A stretch of DNA of 64,000 bases from Nonomuraea solani (GTDB lineage: Bacteria > Actinomycetota > Actinomycetes > Streptosporangiales > Streptosporangiaceae), in assembly GCF_900108335.1 (NCBI RefSeq), contig NZ_FNVT01000011.1:82218-146217 (forward strand), in the 5' to 3' direction. Positions 27,570 through 36,072 of the stretch are shown here, one piece after another (within the stretch, counting starts at the first letter, position 1; the number at the start of each line of letters is the position of its first letter). A program made the translations under genes and the position numbers. A model generated the notes under the pieces. It had not been told where the DNA came from. It searched no databases and worked only from the letters and a program-made list of their open reading frames with translations.

Positions 27570-28741
27570 GACACCTCCGCGTAGCGGCTGGCCGGGTGCG
27601 GCAGGCCGAGCAGTCCGCGCAGCGTGGTGGCCTCGTACTCGTGCCGGAACGCCCCCCGCCCCCGCAGCTCGGCCGTCAGCTCGCGGGTGATCCGCGTCAG
27701 GTCGTACGGCAGCGTGCCGGGACGCAGCCGGAAGCCCTGGATCCCGGCCCGCCGCCACTCCAGCAGCACCTCGGCCAGCTCCGCCGGGGTGCCGGCGAAG
27801 ATCGCGGCGTCGGAGACGAGCTCGGCCCCGTCCAGTTCGTCCAGCCGCGCCTTGCGCCTGGCCGCGTCCTCGCCCAGGAAGACGAGCAGGTCGGCGAAGA
27901 TCTTCAGCTCGCCGGACAGCTTCCTGACCTCCTCGACGATCGCGCGGGCGTCCTCGGCCGACCGCGGCGTGACGTACACGACGTCGGCGCTGCTCGCGGC
28001 GAACTCGTACGGCAGCCGCGCGTGCGCCAGCGCGGTCACCACCGGCTGCCCCTGCGGCGGCCGGGGCGTGATCGACGGCCCCTTGACCGAGAAGAAGCGG
28101 CCTTCGAAGTCGATGTAGTGGAGTTTGTCCCGGTCGATGAACCGGCCGGTGGCCACGTCGCGGATCTCGGCGTCGTCCTCCCAGCTGTCCCAGAGCCGGC
28201 GCGCCACCTCGACCGCGTCGGCGGCCTCGGCGAACAGGTCGCGCACGTGCGGGTCCGCGGACAGGTCCGCGCCACCGGGCCGGTTCAGCACCTGGTCGAG
28301 CGGCGGGAACGCCCTGCGGCCGAAGTGCCGCGCGTCGGAGGCCCGCGCGGAGACCTGCGGCCGCCACCCCGCCCGGCCGCCGCTGACGTGGTCGAGGGTG
28401 GCGATGCCGAGTGCCACGTGGAAGGGCTCGGTGTGGGTGGTGGTGGCGGTCGGCACCAGGCCGATCCGGCTGGTGAGCGGGGCCAGGCGGGCCGCGAGCA
28501 GCACCGCGTCGAACCGGCCCCGCACGTGATCGGTGCGGTCGTCGAACCCGTCGGGCAGGCTCGACTGCGGCCCGAGCGCGTCCTCGATGGTGACGAAGTC
28601 GAGCAGCCCCCGCTCGGCCTCGGCCACGAGCCCCGCCCAGTGCCGGGCCGAGAAGAGCGCCTCCGGGGCGGCGGCCGGATCGCGCCAGGCGGCGGGGTGC
28701 CAGCCCGCGCCGTCCAGCGCCACGGCCAGGTGCAACATCAT
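27566..28741 (-). CDS. LLM-class flavin-dependent oxidoreductase (third copy)
   Basis: 391 residues. It has LVAEAERGLLDFVTIEDALG, SRIGLVPTATTTHTEPFHVALGIATLDHVSGGRAGW and VYVTPRSAEDARAIVEEV. The longer insertion and the SGGRAGW motif place it near the NtaA/SnaA/DszA-type monooxygenases. It starts with ATGATG overlapping the upstream stop. As with its neighbours, it would oxidise a carbon-sulfur, carbon-nitrogen or similar bond in a transported compound using FMNH2. Confidence 0.88.
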   Translation of the reverse strand: MMLHLAVALDGAGWHPAAWRDPAAAPEALFSARHWAGLVAEAERGLLDFVTIEDALGPQSSLPDGFDDRTDHVRGRFDAVLLAARLAPLTSRIGLVPTATTTHTEPFHVALGIATLDHVSGGRAGWRPQVSARASDARHFGRRAFPPLDQVLNRPGGADLSADPHVRDLFAEAADAVEVARRLWDSWEDDAEIRDVATGRFIDRDKLHYIDFEGRFFSVKGPSITPRPPQGQPVVTALAHARLPYEFAASSADVVYVTPRSAEDARAIVEEVRKLSGELKIFADLLVFLGEDAARRKARLDELDGAELVSDAAIFAGTPAELAEVLLEWRRAGIQGFRLRPGTLPYDLTRITRELTAELRGRGAFRHEYEATTLRGLLGLPHPASRYAEVS

Positions 28742-30057
28742 GCGAGCTCCAGGTGGTCACGGAGGGTGGTGCCGGCATAGTCGGTACGGAAGGCGCCCCG
28801 CTCCTGCAGCAGCGGCACCACCCGGTCCACGAACTCGTCCAGCCCGCCCGGCGTCAGGTGCGGCACGAGGATGAAGCCGTCGGCGGCGTCCGCCTGCACG
28901 TGCTCGTCGATCAGCCGGGCCACGGTCGCGGGCGTCCCGATGAACGTCTGCCGCCCGGTCACCTCGATGACCAGCTCGCGGATCGACAGGCTCTTCTCCT
29001 CGGCCAGCGCCCGCCACTTGGCGGCCACGGCGGCACGATCCTTGATCGCGACCCGGCCCTGGGAGACGCCGTCGGACAGGTCCGGATCGAGGTCCGGCAG
29101 CGGGCCTTCCGGGTCGTAAGCCGACATGTCACGACCCCACACCTGCTCCAGGAACGCGATCGCGGTCTGCGGCCCGACCTGCGCGCGGCGGATCTCCGCC
29201 GCGTTCTCGGCGGCCTCCTCCTCGGTGTCGCCCAGCGCGAACGTCACGCCGGGCATGATCTTGAGCTGGTGCGGCTCGCGGCCGTACCCGGCCAGGCGGC
29301 TCTTGACGTCGGCGTAGAACCGGCGGCCGTCCTCCAGCGTGCCGTGGCCGGTGAAGATGACGTCGGCGTGGGCGGCGGCGAACTCCCTCCCCTCCGCGGA
29401 GTCGCCCGCCTGGATGATGACCGGATGGTTCTGCGGGCTCCGGGGCAGCGTGAACCGGCCGCCGATCGAGAAGTGCGCGCCCTGGTGCTCGACCGTGCCG
29501 ATGGCGCCCTCGCGGACGAACCGCCCGGCCGCCTGGTCGGCGGCGACCGCGTCCGGTCGCCAGGAGTCCCACAGTTCGCGTGACAGGCGGACGAACTCGG
29601 CGGCCCGCTCGTACCGGTCGGCCCGGTCGAGGTAGCCGCCGCGCCGGAAGTTCTCGCCGGTGAAGGCGTCGGAGGTGGTCACCACGTTCCAGCCGGCCCG
29701 GCCCCCGCTCAGGTGGTCGAGCGTGGACAGGCGCCTGGCCAGCTCGTACGGCTCGTTGAAGGTGGCGTTGACGGTGCCGGCCAGGCCGAGCCGGTCGGTC
29801 ACGGCCGCCAGGGCGCTGAGCACGGTCAGCGACTCCGGGCGGCCGACCACGTCGAGGTCGTGGATGCGGCCCTTGAGCTCGCGCAGCCGTAACCCTTCCG
29901 CGAGGAAGAAGAAGTCGAGCTTGCCGCGCTCGGCCGTCCTGGCCAGGTGGACGAACGAGGCGAAGTCGATCTGGCTGCCGGAGCGAGGGTCGGTCCACAC
30001 GGTCGTGTTGTTCACACCGGGGAAGTGGGCCGCCAGGTGGATCCGCTTGCGCGTCAT
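28738..30057 (-). CDS. NtaA/SnaA/DszA-type FMN-dependent monooxygenase
   Basis: 439 residues from ATG 30057; the upstream open frame is a shadow of the GST gene. Clear family motifs: HLAAHFPGVNNTTVWTDPRSGSQIDF, LARTAERGKLDFFFLAEGLRLR, STLDHLSGGRAGWNVVTTSDAFTGENFRRGG with the DRYERAAEFV that follows. Members include DszA (dibenzothiophene sulfone), NtaA (nitrilotriacetate) and SnaA. In this operon an organosulfur substrate is the best guess. Coupled by four-base overlaps on both sides. Confidence 0.93.
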   Translation of the reverse strand: MTRKRIHLAAHFPGVNNTTVWTDPRSGSQIDFASFVHLARTAERGKLDFFFLAEGLRLRELKGRIHDLDVVGRPESLTVLSALAAVTDRLGLAGTVNATFNEPYELARRLSTLDHLSGGRAGWNVVTTSDAFTGENFRRGGYLDRADRYERAAEFVRLSRELWDSWRPDAVAADQAAGRFVREGAIGTVEHQGAHFSIGGRFTLPRSPQNHPVIIQAGDSAEGREFAAAHADVIFTGHGTLEDGRRFYADVKSRLAGYGREPHQLKIMPGVTFALGDTEEEAAENAAEIRRAQVGPQTAIAFLEQVWGRDMSAYDPEGPLPDLDPDLSDGVSQGRVAIKDRAAVAAKWRALAEEKSLSIRELVIEVTGRQTFIGTPATVARLIDEHVQADAADGFILVPHLTPGGLDEFVDRVVPLLQERGAFRTDYAGTTLRDHLELA

Positions 30058-30965
30058 CGGCCCCGCCCGTGCCGGGCGTCCCAGGTGACCGGCAGGCCCT
30101 CGATCGTGTCGCGGAAGGCCCGCCGCTGGTACAGGTCGCGGGCGTACGGCCACAGATGCTCGAAGTCGGTCAGCGCCCGCTCGCTGATCAGCTCATCGCG
30201 GTTGTGGTGGGAGTCGAACCTGGCCAGCGTCACCCACAGTCGCACGTCCGCCTCGGTGATCGTGTCGCCGGTCAGGAAGCGCTGCTCGGCCAGGCGCTCA
30301 TCCAGGCGTTCGAGCGCCGCGACGACCCGGTGGCGCTCCTGCTCGCGGTCGGCCTCGGTGGCGGCGCGGGCCACGCGGCCGACGCCGGTGTTGATGTCGT
30401 GGTAGATCCAGCCGTTCAGCTTGTTGATCTCCGGGCGCAGCGCGTCGGGGTAGAGCTGGACGGTGGTGTCGGCCCACAGCTCGAACTGGGTGGCCAGGTC
30501 GATCGTGATGTCGGGGAAGTTGTTGCTGACGATCGTGCCGGTCCGCCGGTCCCAGAGCACGGGCACGGAGACGTGGCCGCCGTACCCCTTCTCGGTGGCG
30601 TCGTACGCCTGCTCCAGCAGCGTGAAGCCGTTGACCGGGTCGGGGCCCCTGCGCTCGCGGAACGCCCAGCCCCGGCCGTCGCGCTCGTCGTCCACGTAGG
30701 ACAGCGAGACCACGTCCTGCAGGCCCTTGAGCCCGCGGACGATCACGGCGCGCTGGGCGTAGGGGCAGACCCAGGCGACGTAGAGGTGGTAGCGGCCCGG
30801 CTCGGCGGGGAAGCCGCTGGAGCCGTCGGCGGTGATCCGGCCCTGGAAGGGGTAGACGGGGCGGTTCCAGTCCGGGGAGAGGTGCAGGCGGCCGGGCCCG
30901 TAGTGGCCGTACGCGGTGTGGTCGACCGGGGTCGCGTAGACCCGGGTCTGTGCTGTTGCGGGCAC
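30054..30965 (-). CDS. Glutathione S-transferase, glutathionyl-hydroquinone reductase type
   Basis: 303 residues from GTG 30965, preceded by GGAG. The active-site motif WVCPYAQRA gives Cys67, the CPWA/CPYA signature of the Xi-class (YqjG/ECM4) enzymes; the rest (NNFPDITIDLATQFE, LNGWIYHDINTGVGR) also matches that class. Actinobacteria use mycothiol, so the thiol cofactor is probably not glutathione. It would remove thiol adducts or act on quinones. In a sulfur-scavenging operon it may handle reactive products of the monooxygenases. Confidence 0.9.
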   Translation of the reverse strand: MPATAQTRVYATPVDHTAYGHYGPGRLHLSPDWNRPVYPFQGRITADGSSGFPAEPGRYHLYVAWVCPYAQRAVIVRGLKGLQDVVSLSYVDDERDGRGWAFRERRGPDPVNGFTLLEQAYDATEKGYGGHVSVPVLWDRRTGTIVSNNFPDITIDLATQFELWADTTVQLYPDALRPEINKLNGWIYHDINTGVGRVARAATEADREQERHRVVAALERLDERLAEQRFLTGDTITEADVRLWVTLARFDSHHNRDELISERALTDFEHLWPYARDLYQRRAFRDTIEGLPVTWDARHGRGR

Positions 30966-30979
30966 GAGGTTCTCCGGGG

Positions 30980-31492
30980 TCAGGATTCGGGGTGGGCCAG
31001 GAATCGGCCGAAACGGCCCTGGTGGTAGAGCAGCGGGCGGCCGGTGTTGTGCACGGTGGCCTCGGCCACCAGGCCCACGACCAGCAGGTGGTCGCCGACC
31101 TCGGCCCGCTCGTACGGCAGGCAGACCAGGTGCGCGGAGACGTCGCGCAGCAGCGGGGCGCCCAGCGGTCCCGGCCGCCACCGGGTGGGGGCGCCGAACC
31201 TGTCGATGTCCTTGCGGGCGAACCGCGACGCCAGCTCGGCCTGGTCGCTGGCCAGGATGTTGACCGCGAAGTGGTCGGCGGCGGCGAGCTGGGGCCAGGT
31301 GGTGGAGGAACGGTCCACGTAGAAGGAGACCAGGGGCGGTTCGAGGCTGACCGAGGAGAAGGAGGTGGCGGTGAGCCCGACGGGGATGCCGTCGCTCTGG
31401 GCGGTGATGACCACGACTCCGCTGGCGTGTACGGCGAGCGCCTGCCTGAACTGGTCGGCGGCGACCACCCTGTCGGGGAGTGTGTCGGTCAT
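30980..31492 (-). CDS. Flavin reductase (FMN-binding, partner of the LLM monooxygenases)
   Basis: 170 residues from ATG 31492; the frame is open further upstream but that part overlaps the leader and lacks a good start. The flavin-reductase-like split barrel is clear: FRQALAVHASGVVVITAQSDGIPVGLTATSFSSVSLEPPLVSFYVD, then HFAVNILASDQAELASRFA. It reduces FMN with NAD(P)H and releases FMNH2 for the four LLM oxygenases downstream. It is the first structural gene after the leader peptide and its expression should set the pace of the whole pathway. Confidence 0.92.
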   Translation of the reverse strand: MTDTLPDRVVAADQFRQALAVHASGVVVITAQSDGIPVGLTATSFSSVSLEPPLVSFYVDRSSTTWPQLAAADHFAVNILASDQAELASRFARKDIDRFGAPTRWRPGPLGAPLLRDVSAHLVCLPYERAEVGDHLLVVGLVAEATVHNTGRPLLYHQGRFGRFLAHPES

Positions 31493-31613
31493 GCGGGCAC
31501 CCCCGTCCGGAGGGCGCGGTGGTCCGAGGTCACTGATGACACGATCACGAGAGAGTTCCTCACGGGAGAAGGCATGCTCACGCCGCTCGACGGGAGCGGG
31601 GAGAAGGAGTCGG

Positions 31614-31631
31614 CGGCGTGGGTCCACGCCG
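31614..31631 (-). promoter_or_regulatory. Hairpin between leader peptide and first structural gene
   Basis: CGGCGTGG (31614-31621) and CCACGCCG (31624-31631) form a perfect 8-bp stem, 21 bases past the leader-peptide stop on the minus strand. It is a candidate for the regulated part of an attenuator. No T-run follows. Confidence 0.4.
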
Positions 31632-31637
31632 GGGAGG

Positions 31638-31649
31638 CGGACTAGTCCG
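31638..31649. repeat. 12-bp palindrome next to the leader-peptide stop
   Basis: CGGACTAGTCCG is a perfect palindrome lying three bases after the leader stop codon. It may belong to the alternative RNA structures of the leader or be a protein site. Confidence 0.35.
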
Positions 31650-31652
31650 TGA

Positions 31653-31727
31653 TCAACGACACTGTGCGCTGGCGACGTGGCAGAAGTCCACGTGGGAGCG
31701 CTTCGTGAGTCGGGAGCCCTTGCTCAT
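31653..31727 (-). CDS. Cysteine-containing leader peptide of the sulfur-type operon
   Basis: A 24-codon frame, beginning MSKGSRLTKR and ending HVASAQCR, with cysteines at residues 16 and 23. It has the form of the actinobacterial putative leader peptides (basic LTxR/K, then HVDxC and VASAxCR) found before sulfur-assimilation genes. A promoter (31735-31763) places the start of transcription about one base before the ATG, so translation is probably leaderless. The first structural gene lies 160 bases downstream. In this class, stalling at Cys codons when cysteine is scarce is thought to raise expression of the genes behind. Too short for most gene finders. Confidence 0.8.
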   Translation of the reverse strand: MSKGSRLTKRSHVDFCHVASAQCR

Positions 31728-31734
31728 GTCATCG

Positions 31735-31763
31735 ACGCTAAGCCGCGAATCCGGATAAGTCAA
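31735..31763 (-). promoter_or_regulatory. Sigma-70-type promoter of the leader peptide and operon
   Basis: On the minus strand, TTGACT (31758-31763), a 17-base spacer and TAGCGT (31735-31740). Predicted start near 31728, immediately before the leader ATG at 31727. Confidence 0.65.
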
Positions 31764-31799
31764 TATTTCCTACTTGTTTTAGCGGAAATCACCGTAGGG

Positions 31800-31828
31800 C
31801 CGGTGAGGGTCGTGACGACCCTCACCGG
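31800..31828. terminator. Perfect 13-bp hairpin after the glycosidase gene
   Basis: CCGGTGAGGGTCG (31800-31812) pairs with CGACCCTCACCGG (31816-31828) around TGA. It begins six bases beyond the stop of the minus-strand glycosidase gene, separating it from the sulfur-type operon whose promoter lies 37 bases further. Confidence 0.75.
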
Positions 31829-31834
31829 TCCTTG

Positions 31835-34474
31835 TCAGCCGTGCCCGGATTCCAGCGTGTCCGGGCCGCCTGGGATGCGGAACAGCACGAAGAAGGCGGC
31901 GACCAGGGCGGTCCAGCCGGTCTGGTGGGCCGCGCCGAGCCCGGCGCCGTTGTCGCCGTGGAAGTATTCGTGGAACTGGACCAGGTCACGCCAGTGCGGA
32001 TCCTGCTGGAACCGCTGCTGGCCGCCGTACACCGGGCGGTTCCCGGCGGTGTCGCGCAGGAAGATCCTGGTGAGCCGGTCGGAGATCTCGTTGGCCACCT
32101 GGAACAGGGTCATCCTGGTGCCGGAGCCGGTCGGGCACTCGACGGTGAACGAGTCGCCGTAGAAGGCGTGCAACTGGATCAGGGCCCTGATGATGAGGGC
32201 GTTGGTGGGGAACCAGATCGGGCCGCGCCAGTTGGAGTTGCCGCCGAACATCCCGGAGTCGGACTCGGCCGGGAGGTAGGCGACGCGGTGGCACTCGTCG
32301 CGCACCCAGAACTCGTACGGGTGCTCGGCGTGGTGCCGGGACAGCGAGCGGATGCCGTACGGGCTGAGGAACTCCCCCTCGTCCAGCAGGCGGCTGAGCA
32401 GGATCCGCAGCTTGCGCTCGTCCAGCGGCGACAGCAGCGCCCGCCCCTCCCGCGCCTGGTCCTGGCTCGCCAGCCCCGACAGCTCGGGATGCCGTCCGAC
32501 GAACTCCCGCACGCGCTCGGTCACCCTGGCGATGTGCGGCCCGCCGGTGTCGATGAAGGTGGTCGAGGCGCACAGCGGCAGCAGCCCGACGAGCGAGCGC
32601 ACCCGCAGCCGTTCGGCACTGCCGTCGGGCAGGAACAGCACGTCGTAGAAGAAGCCGTCCCGCTCGTCCCACATCTCCTCCTTGAGGTCGCCGACGCGAT
32701 CCATCGAGGCGGAGATCCACAGGAAGTGCTCGGCGAACTTGACCGCCATCTCCTCGTAGACCGGGTTGCGGGGGGCGAGCGTGAGGGCGATCTGCAGCAT
32801 GCACTGGCTGTAGAAGGCCATCCAGGCGGTGCCGTCGGCCTGCTCCAGCCGGCCGCCGGTGGGCAGGTCGGCGCTGCGGTCGAACACGCCGATGTTGTCC
32901 AGGCCGAGGAAGCCGCCCTGGAAGACGTTGCGGCCCTCGGGGTCCTTGCGGTTGACCCACCAGGTGAAGTTGATCAGCAACTTCTGGAACACGCGCTCCA
33001 GGAAGTCCAGGTCGGTGCGGCCGGTCAGGGTGTGTTCGAGGTTGAAGATGAAGTCCGCCGCCCACGCCTGCACCGGCGGGTTGACGTCGGAGAAGTTCCA
33101 CTCGTACGCCGGGATCTGGCCGTTCGGGTGCAGGTGGCGCTCGTTGAGCAGCAGTTCCACCTGCTCCTTGGCGAAGCCGAGATCCACCACGGCCAGCGCG
33201 ACGGTGTGGAAGGCCAGGTCCCAGGCGGCGAACCAGGGATATTCCCACTTGTCGGGCATGGAGATGATGTCGTTGCTGGACATGTGGTACCAGGAGTGGT
33301 TGCGGCGCGTGGTGCGGCTCCACGGGTCCAGGCCGTGCTCGTTCAGCCAGAGGCCGACGTCGTAGTGGTAATACTGCTTCGACCACAGCAGGCCCGCCAG
33401 CGCCTGCCGCATGACCAGCGCCTCGTCGTCGCTCGTGCCCGGCGGGGTGATCCCGGCGTAGAAGGCGTCGGCCTCCTCGCGCCGCTCGCGCAGCACGTCG
33501 GTGTACGTCTGGCCGAACGGTTCCGGCGTCTGACCGGCGGCCAGCCGCAGCCGTACGGTCTTCGTCCCGCCCGCCGGGATCGTCAGGACGTAGTGGGCCG
33601 CGGCCTTGGTGCCGGTGTGCTCGGGGTTCACGGCGTCCTGCTCGCCGTTGAGCACGCACCGGCCGATGGCGTCCTTGACGTACGGGGAGGCGCTCCGTCC
33701 GCCGAAGACGCGTTCGTGGTTCGTCTCGTTCTCGGTGAACAGCAGCGGCGGGCCGCCCTCGCAGTGGAGCCGGTACGTGCCCAGGTCCGCGTGCTCCGCC
33801 TGGACGACCCCCGGGCCCGGCGTGGTCAGCCTGGGCTTGGCCGAGCCGTCACCCCAGGACCAGGTGTTGCGGAACCACAGAGTCGGCAGCACGTGCAGCG
33901 TGGCCTCCTCGGGCCCCCGGTTGACCGCGCGCACCTCGATCAGCAGGTCCTCGGCCGTGACCTTGGCGTACTCGATGAACACGTCGAAGTAGCGGTCGCC
34001 GTCGAAGGCGCCGGTGTCGAGCAGTTCGTACTCGAACGCCTTCTTGTCGCGCTCCCGGTTGACGGTCACCAGGTCGTTGTACGGGAAGCGCGCCTGCGGA
34101 TACTTGTACAGGTAGAGCATCCGGGAGTGGGTGGGCGTGCTGTCGAGGTAGAAGTAGTGCTCCTTGACGTCCTCGCCGTGGTTGCCCTCCTGGTTGGCCA
34201 GCCCGAACGGGCGCTCCTTGAGTATCGGGTCGCGTCCGTTCCACAGCGCCACCGACAGGCACAGCCGCTGCTGGTCGTCACTGATTCCGCCGAGGCCGTC
34301 CTCGCCCCACCGGTACGCCCGCGACCGCGCGTGGTCGTGCGGGAAGTACGACCACGCGTCGCCGGACAGGCTGTAGTCCTCGCGGACCGTCCCCCACTGG
34401 CGTTCCGCGAGGTAGGGGCCCCATCGCTTCCAGGCCGACTCGGTCTGCTGCAAACGTGCTCGTTCAGCGTCCAT
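31835..34474 (-). CDS. MGH1-like (GH63-related) glycoside hydrolase
   Basis: 879 residues from ATG 34474; the frame is open further upstream across the LuxR fragment, which is not part of it. Motifs of the large glucosidase group: QQTESAWKRWGPYLAERQWGTVREDYS near the N terminus, then an alpha/alpha-barrel with SSNDIISMPDKWEYPWFAAWDLAFH, GQIPAYEWNFSDVNPPVQAWA and NSNWRGPIWFPTNALIIRAL. No signal peptide, so it is cytoplasmic. Related proteins are called glucosidase or mannosylglycerate-type hydrolase; the substrate (an alpha-gluco-oligosaccharide or compatible solute) cannot be settled. A strong hairpin follows. Confidence 0.85.
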   Translation of the reverse strand: MDAERARLQQTESAWKRWGPYLAERQWGTVREDYSLSGDAWSYFPHDHARSRAYRWGEDGLGGISDDQQRLCLSVALWNGRDPILKERPFGLANQEGNHGEDVKEHYFYLDSTPTHSRMLYLYKYPQARFPYNDLVTVNRERDKKAFEYELLDTGAFDGDRYFDVFIEYAKVTAEDLLIEVRAVNRGPEEATLHVLPTLWFRNTWSWGDGSAKPRLTTPGPGVVQAEHADLGTYRLHCEGGPPLLFTENETNHERVFGGRSASPYVKDAIGRCVLNGEQDAVNPEHTGTKAAAHYVLTIPAGGTKTVRLRLAAGQTPEPFGQTYTDVLRERREEADAFYAGITPPGTSDDEALVMRQALAGLLWSKQYYHYDVGLWLNEHGLDPWSRTTRRNHSWYHMSSNDIISMPDKWEYPWFAAWDLAFHTVALAVVDLGFAKEQVELLLNERHLHPNGQIPAYEWNFSDVNPPVQAWAADFIFNLEHTLTGRTDLDFLERVFQKLLINFTWWVNRKDPEGRNVFQGGFLGLDNIGVFDRSADLPTGGRLEQADGTAWMAFYSQCMLQIALTLAPRNPVYEEMAVKFAEHFLWISASMDRVGDLKEEMWDERDGFFYDVLFLPDGSAERLRVRSLVGLLPLCASTTFIDTGGPHIARVTERVREFVGRHPELSGLASQDQAREGRALLSPLDERKLRILLSRLLDEGEFLSPYGIRSLSRHHAEHPYEFWVRDECHRVAYLPAESDSGMFGGNSNWRGPIWFPTNALIIRALIQLHAFYGDSFTVECPTGSGTRMTLFQVANEISDRLTRIFLRDTAGNRPVYGGQQRFQQDPHWRDLVQFHEYFHGDNGAGLGAAHQTGWTALVAAFFVLFRIPGGPDTLESGHG

Positions 34475-34529
34475 GTCCGGTTCCCGTCTGAGGTGGTAGC
34501 TGCCGTACCTCGATGAGTTCGAGGCCGAG

Positions 34530-34719
34530 CGCGTCGATACGCTACCCACGCGATCGGCCCCGGCGCCTCGCCCTCGGCCGCCCAGGAGATCGCGGCGATG
34601 GTCTTGCCCGCCCCCGGTGGCCCGGTGATCACCGTCAGCGGGCCGCGCGTCCCCTTGCGCAGCCGCTCGGTGATCCGGGGGCGCGCGATGACCCAGGACG
34701 GCTGCGCGGGGATGCCCAT
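34530..34719 (-). pseudogene. N-terminal fragment of a MalT/LuxR-type ATPase regulator
   Basis: From ATG 34719 the frame reads MGIPAQPSWVIARPRITERL, then PLTVITGPPGAGKTIAAISWA (Walker A) and PIAWV, the expected first 60 residues of a large MalT-like LuxR regulator. Homology stops there: the frame runs on into sequence antisense-like to the glycosidase 5' end. The remaining 800 or so residues (Walker B, TPR region, LuxR helix-turn-helix) are absent. The start immediately follows the stop of the upstream hydrolase. It looks like the stump of a deleted regulator. Confidence 0.65.
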
Positions 34720-36072
34720 TCAGCCTCCCGTTGGTGACGGGCAGGCCGCGAAGAGCGGGCGGGTGCCGGTGGGCCAAGCCGCCGGGTCGGTGAAGCGGCA
34801 GCCGTACACCGGGTTCGCCACCGTGGCCGGGTCGGTCACGTCGTCACCGGCGGGGCGGGGGCCGCCGCGCTGCCACCGGACCAGGTCGTCCCAGGCGGCG
34901 CCGACCTCGGCATCGCTGAACTCGCAGTGCCCCACCGACCGGATCGCCCGCTGCACCAGCAGGCCGCCGCGCCCGTGCCGGGACACGTCGGCCCGGTAGT
35001 ACTGCTCCATGGAGAACGGCACGAAGTTGTCGCCCAGGTTGTGCAGCGAGAGCACGGGCACATCGATCCGGCCGGAGACGACGGGCACGGCGGTCAGCCG
35101 CTGCGTCCTGCGGGCCGCCGCGTCCACGGGCGGCACCCGCCGCACGGTGACGTTGACGTTGACGGGCACGGCGGGACGGTAGCGCGTGCCGAGGTTCGTG
35201 CCCACCCTGCCCGGTTCCTGAGCCAGCGTGCCGCCCTCGTCCGGACCGGCCAGCTCGAACAGGAAGTCCTTCCAGTACGCGAAGGCGGCCTGCGCTCCGG
35301 GGCGTTCACCGCCGCTCTGGTTGACGACGATGGCACGGAACTGCTCGCCCAGCGCGTTCGCGGGCTCGGGCCCGGTCAGCCCCAGCCGCTCCTTGATCTT
35401 CGGTACGGCCGAGGTCAGGTAGTCCGCGGGGAACGGGAACGCGGGCACGTCCGCCAGGTCCTGCGCGACGAGGTGGTAGTCGATGAAGAAGTCGAACAGC
35501 TCGTGGTCGCCGAGCACCCCGCACATGGGCAGGGCCGCGGCGTAATAACCCGGGTACTCCTCCAGCGAGCGAACCGTGACATGCCCGCCCATGGACACCC
35601 CGGCCAGGAAGGTCCGCCGCGGCTTGCCGATCACCCTTCTGAAGTGATCGGCCAGGTCACGAGTGCTCCGCACCCCGGCGCGCACGTCGTAGTCGTTGCC
35701 GTAGTACGAGGACGATGCCCAGGCGTAGCCCTGGTCCAGGAGCCGCTGGCGTAAGCCGTACGGGGGCGGGTCCACGGTGAGCACGCGCGTGGGGCCGCGG
35801 TACCCATGGGCCCACATCAGCAGCGAGCCGTTCCACCGGGGCGGCACCTCGATGTCGAAGGCGGCGTGACCGTGCACGCCCTGCACGACCCGGCTCGGCC
35901 GCCCACCGACCGTCGCGGGCGCCAGTGGCGGGTTGTCGATCGTGTAGCCGGGCAGCGGCTGGTCGTCCGGCACCCGGTCACCGGTCGTCGCGTCCGCCGC
36001 GGTGCCGAGGCCGGTGCCGAGCAGCACGACGGACAGTGCCATGGCGGACAGGGTCAGGCTCCGACGGCGCAT
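34720..36072 (-). CDS. Secreted alpha/beta hydrolase
   Basis: 450 residues with a signal peptide (MRRRSLTLSAMALSVVLLG, cleavage near ADA, about residue 28). Alpha/beta-hydrolase features: oxyanion-side LLMWAHGYRGPT, nucleophile elbow GVSMGGH, acid region LSLHNLGDNFVPF and a final His in SVGHCEF. Several cysteines suggest disulfides, consistent with export. Related to tannase/feruloyl-esterase-like or prolyl-aminopeptidase-like secreted hydrolases; the true substrate is open. It is followed without a gap by a stump of a MalT-like gene. Confidence 0.8.
   Translation of the reverse strand: MRRRSLTLSAMALSVVLLGTGLGTAADATTGDRVPDDQPLPGYTIDNPPLAPATVGGRPSRVVQGVHGHAAFDIEVPPRWNGSLLMWAHGYRGPTRVLTVDPPPYGLRQRLLDQGYAWASSSYYGNDYDVRAGVRSTRDLADHFRRVIGKPRRTFLAGVSMGGHVTVRSLEEYPGYYAAALPMCGVLGDHELFDFFIDYHLVAQDLADVPAFPFPADYLTSAVPKIKERLGLTGPEPANALGEQFRAIVVNQSGGERPGAQAAFAYWKDFLFELAGPDEGGTLAQEPGRVGTNLGTRYRPAVPVNVNVTVRRVPPVDAAARRTQRLTAVPVVSGRIDVPVLSLHNLGDNFVPFSMEQYYRADVSRHGRGGLLVQRAIRSVGHCEFSDAEVGAAWDDLVRWQRGGPRPAGDDVTDPATVANPVYGCRFTDPAAWPTGTRPLFAACPSPTGG

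Noticed and set aside
31832..34516. 894-codon plus-strand frame opposite the MGH1-like gene
   Set aside because: No ribosome site or domain; low-complexity Val/Gln/Arg translation.
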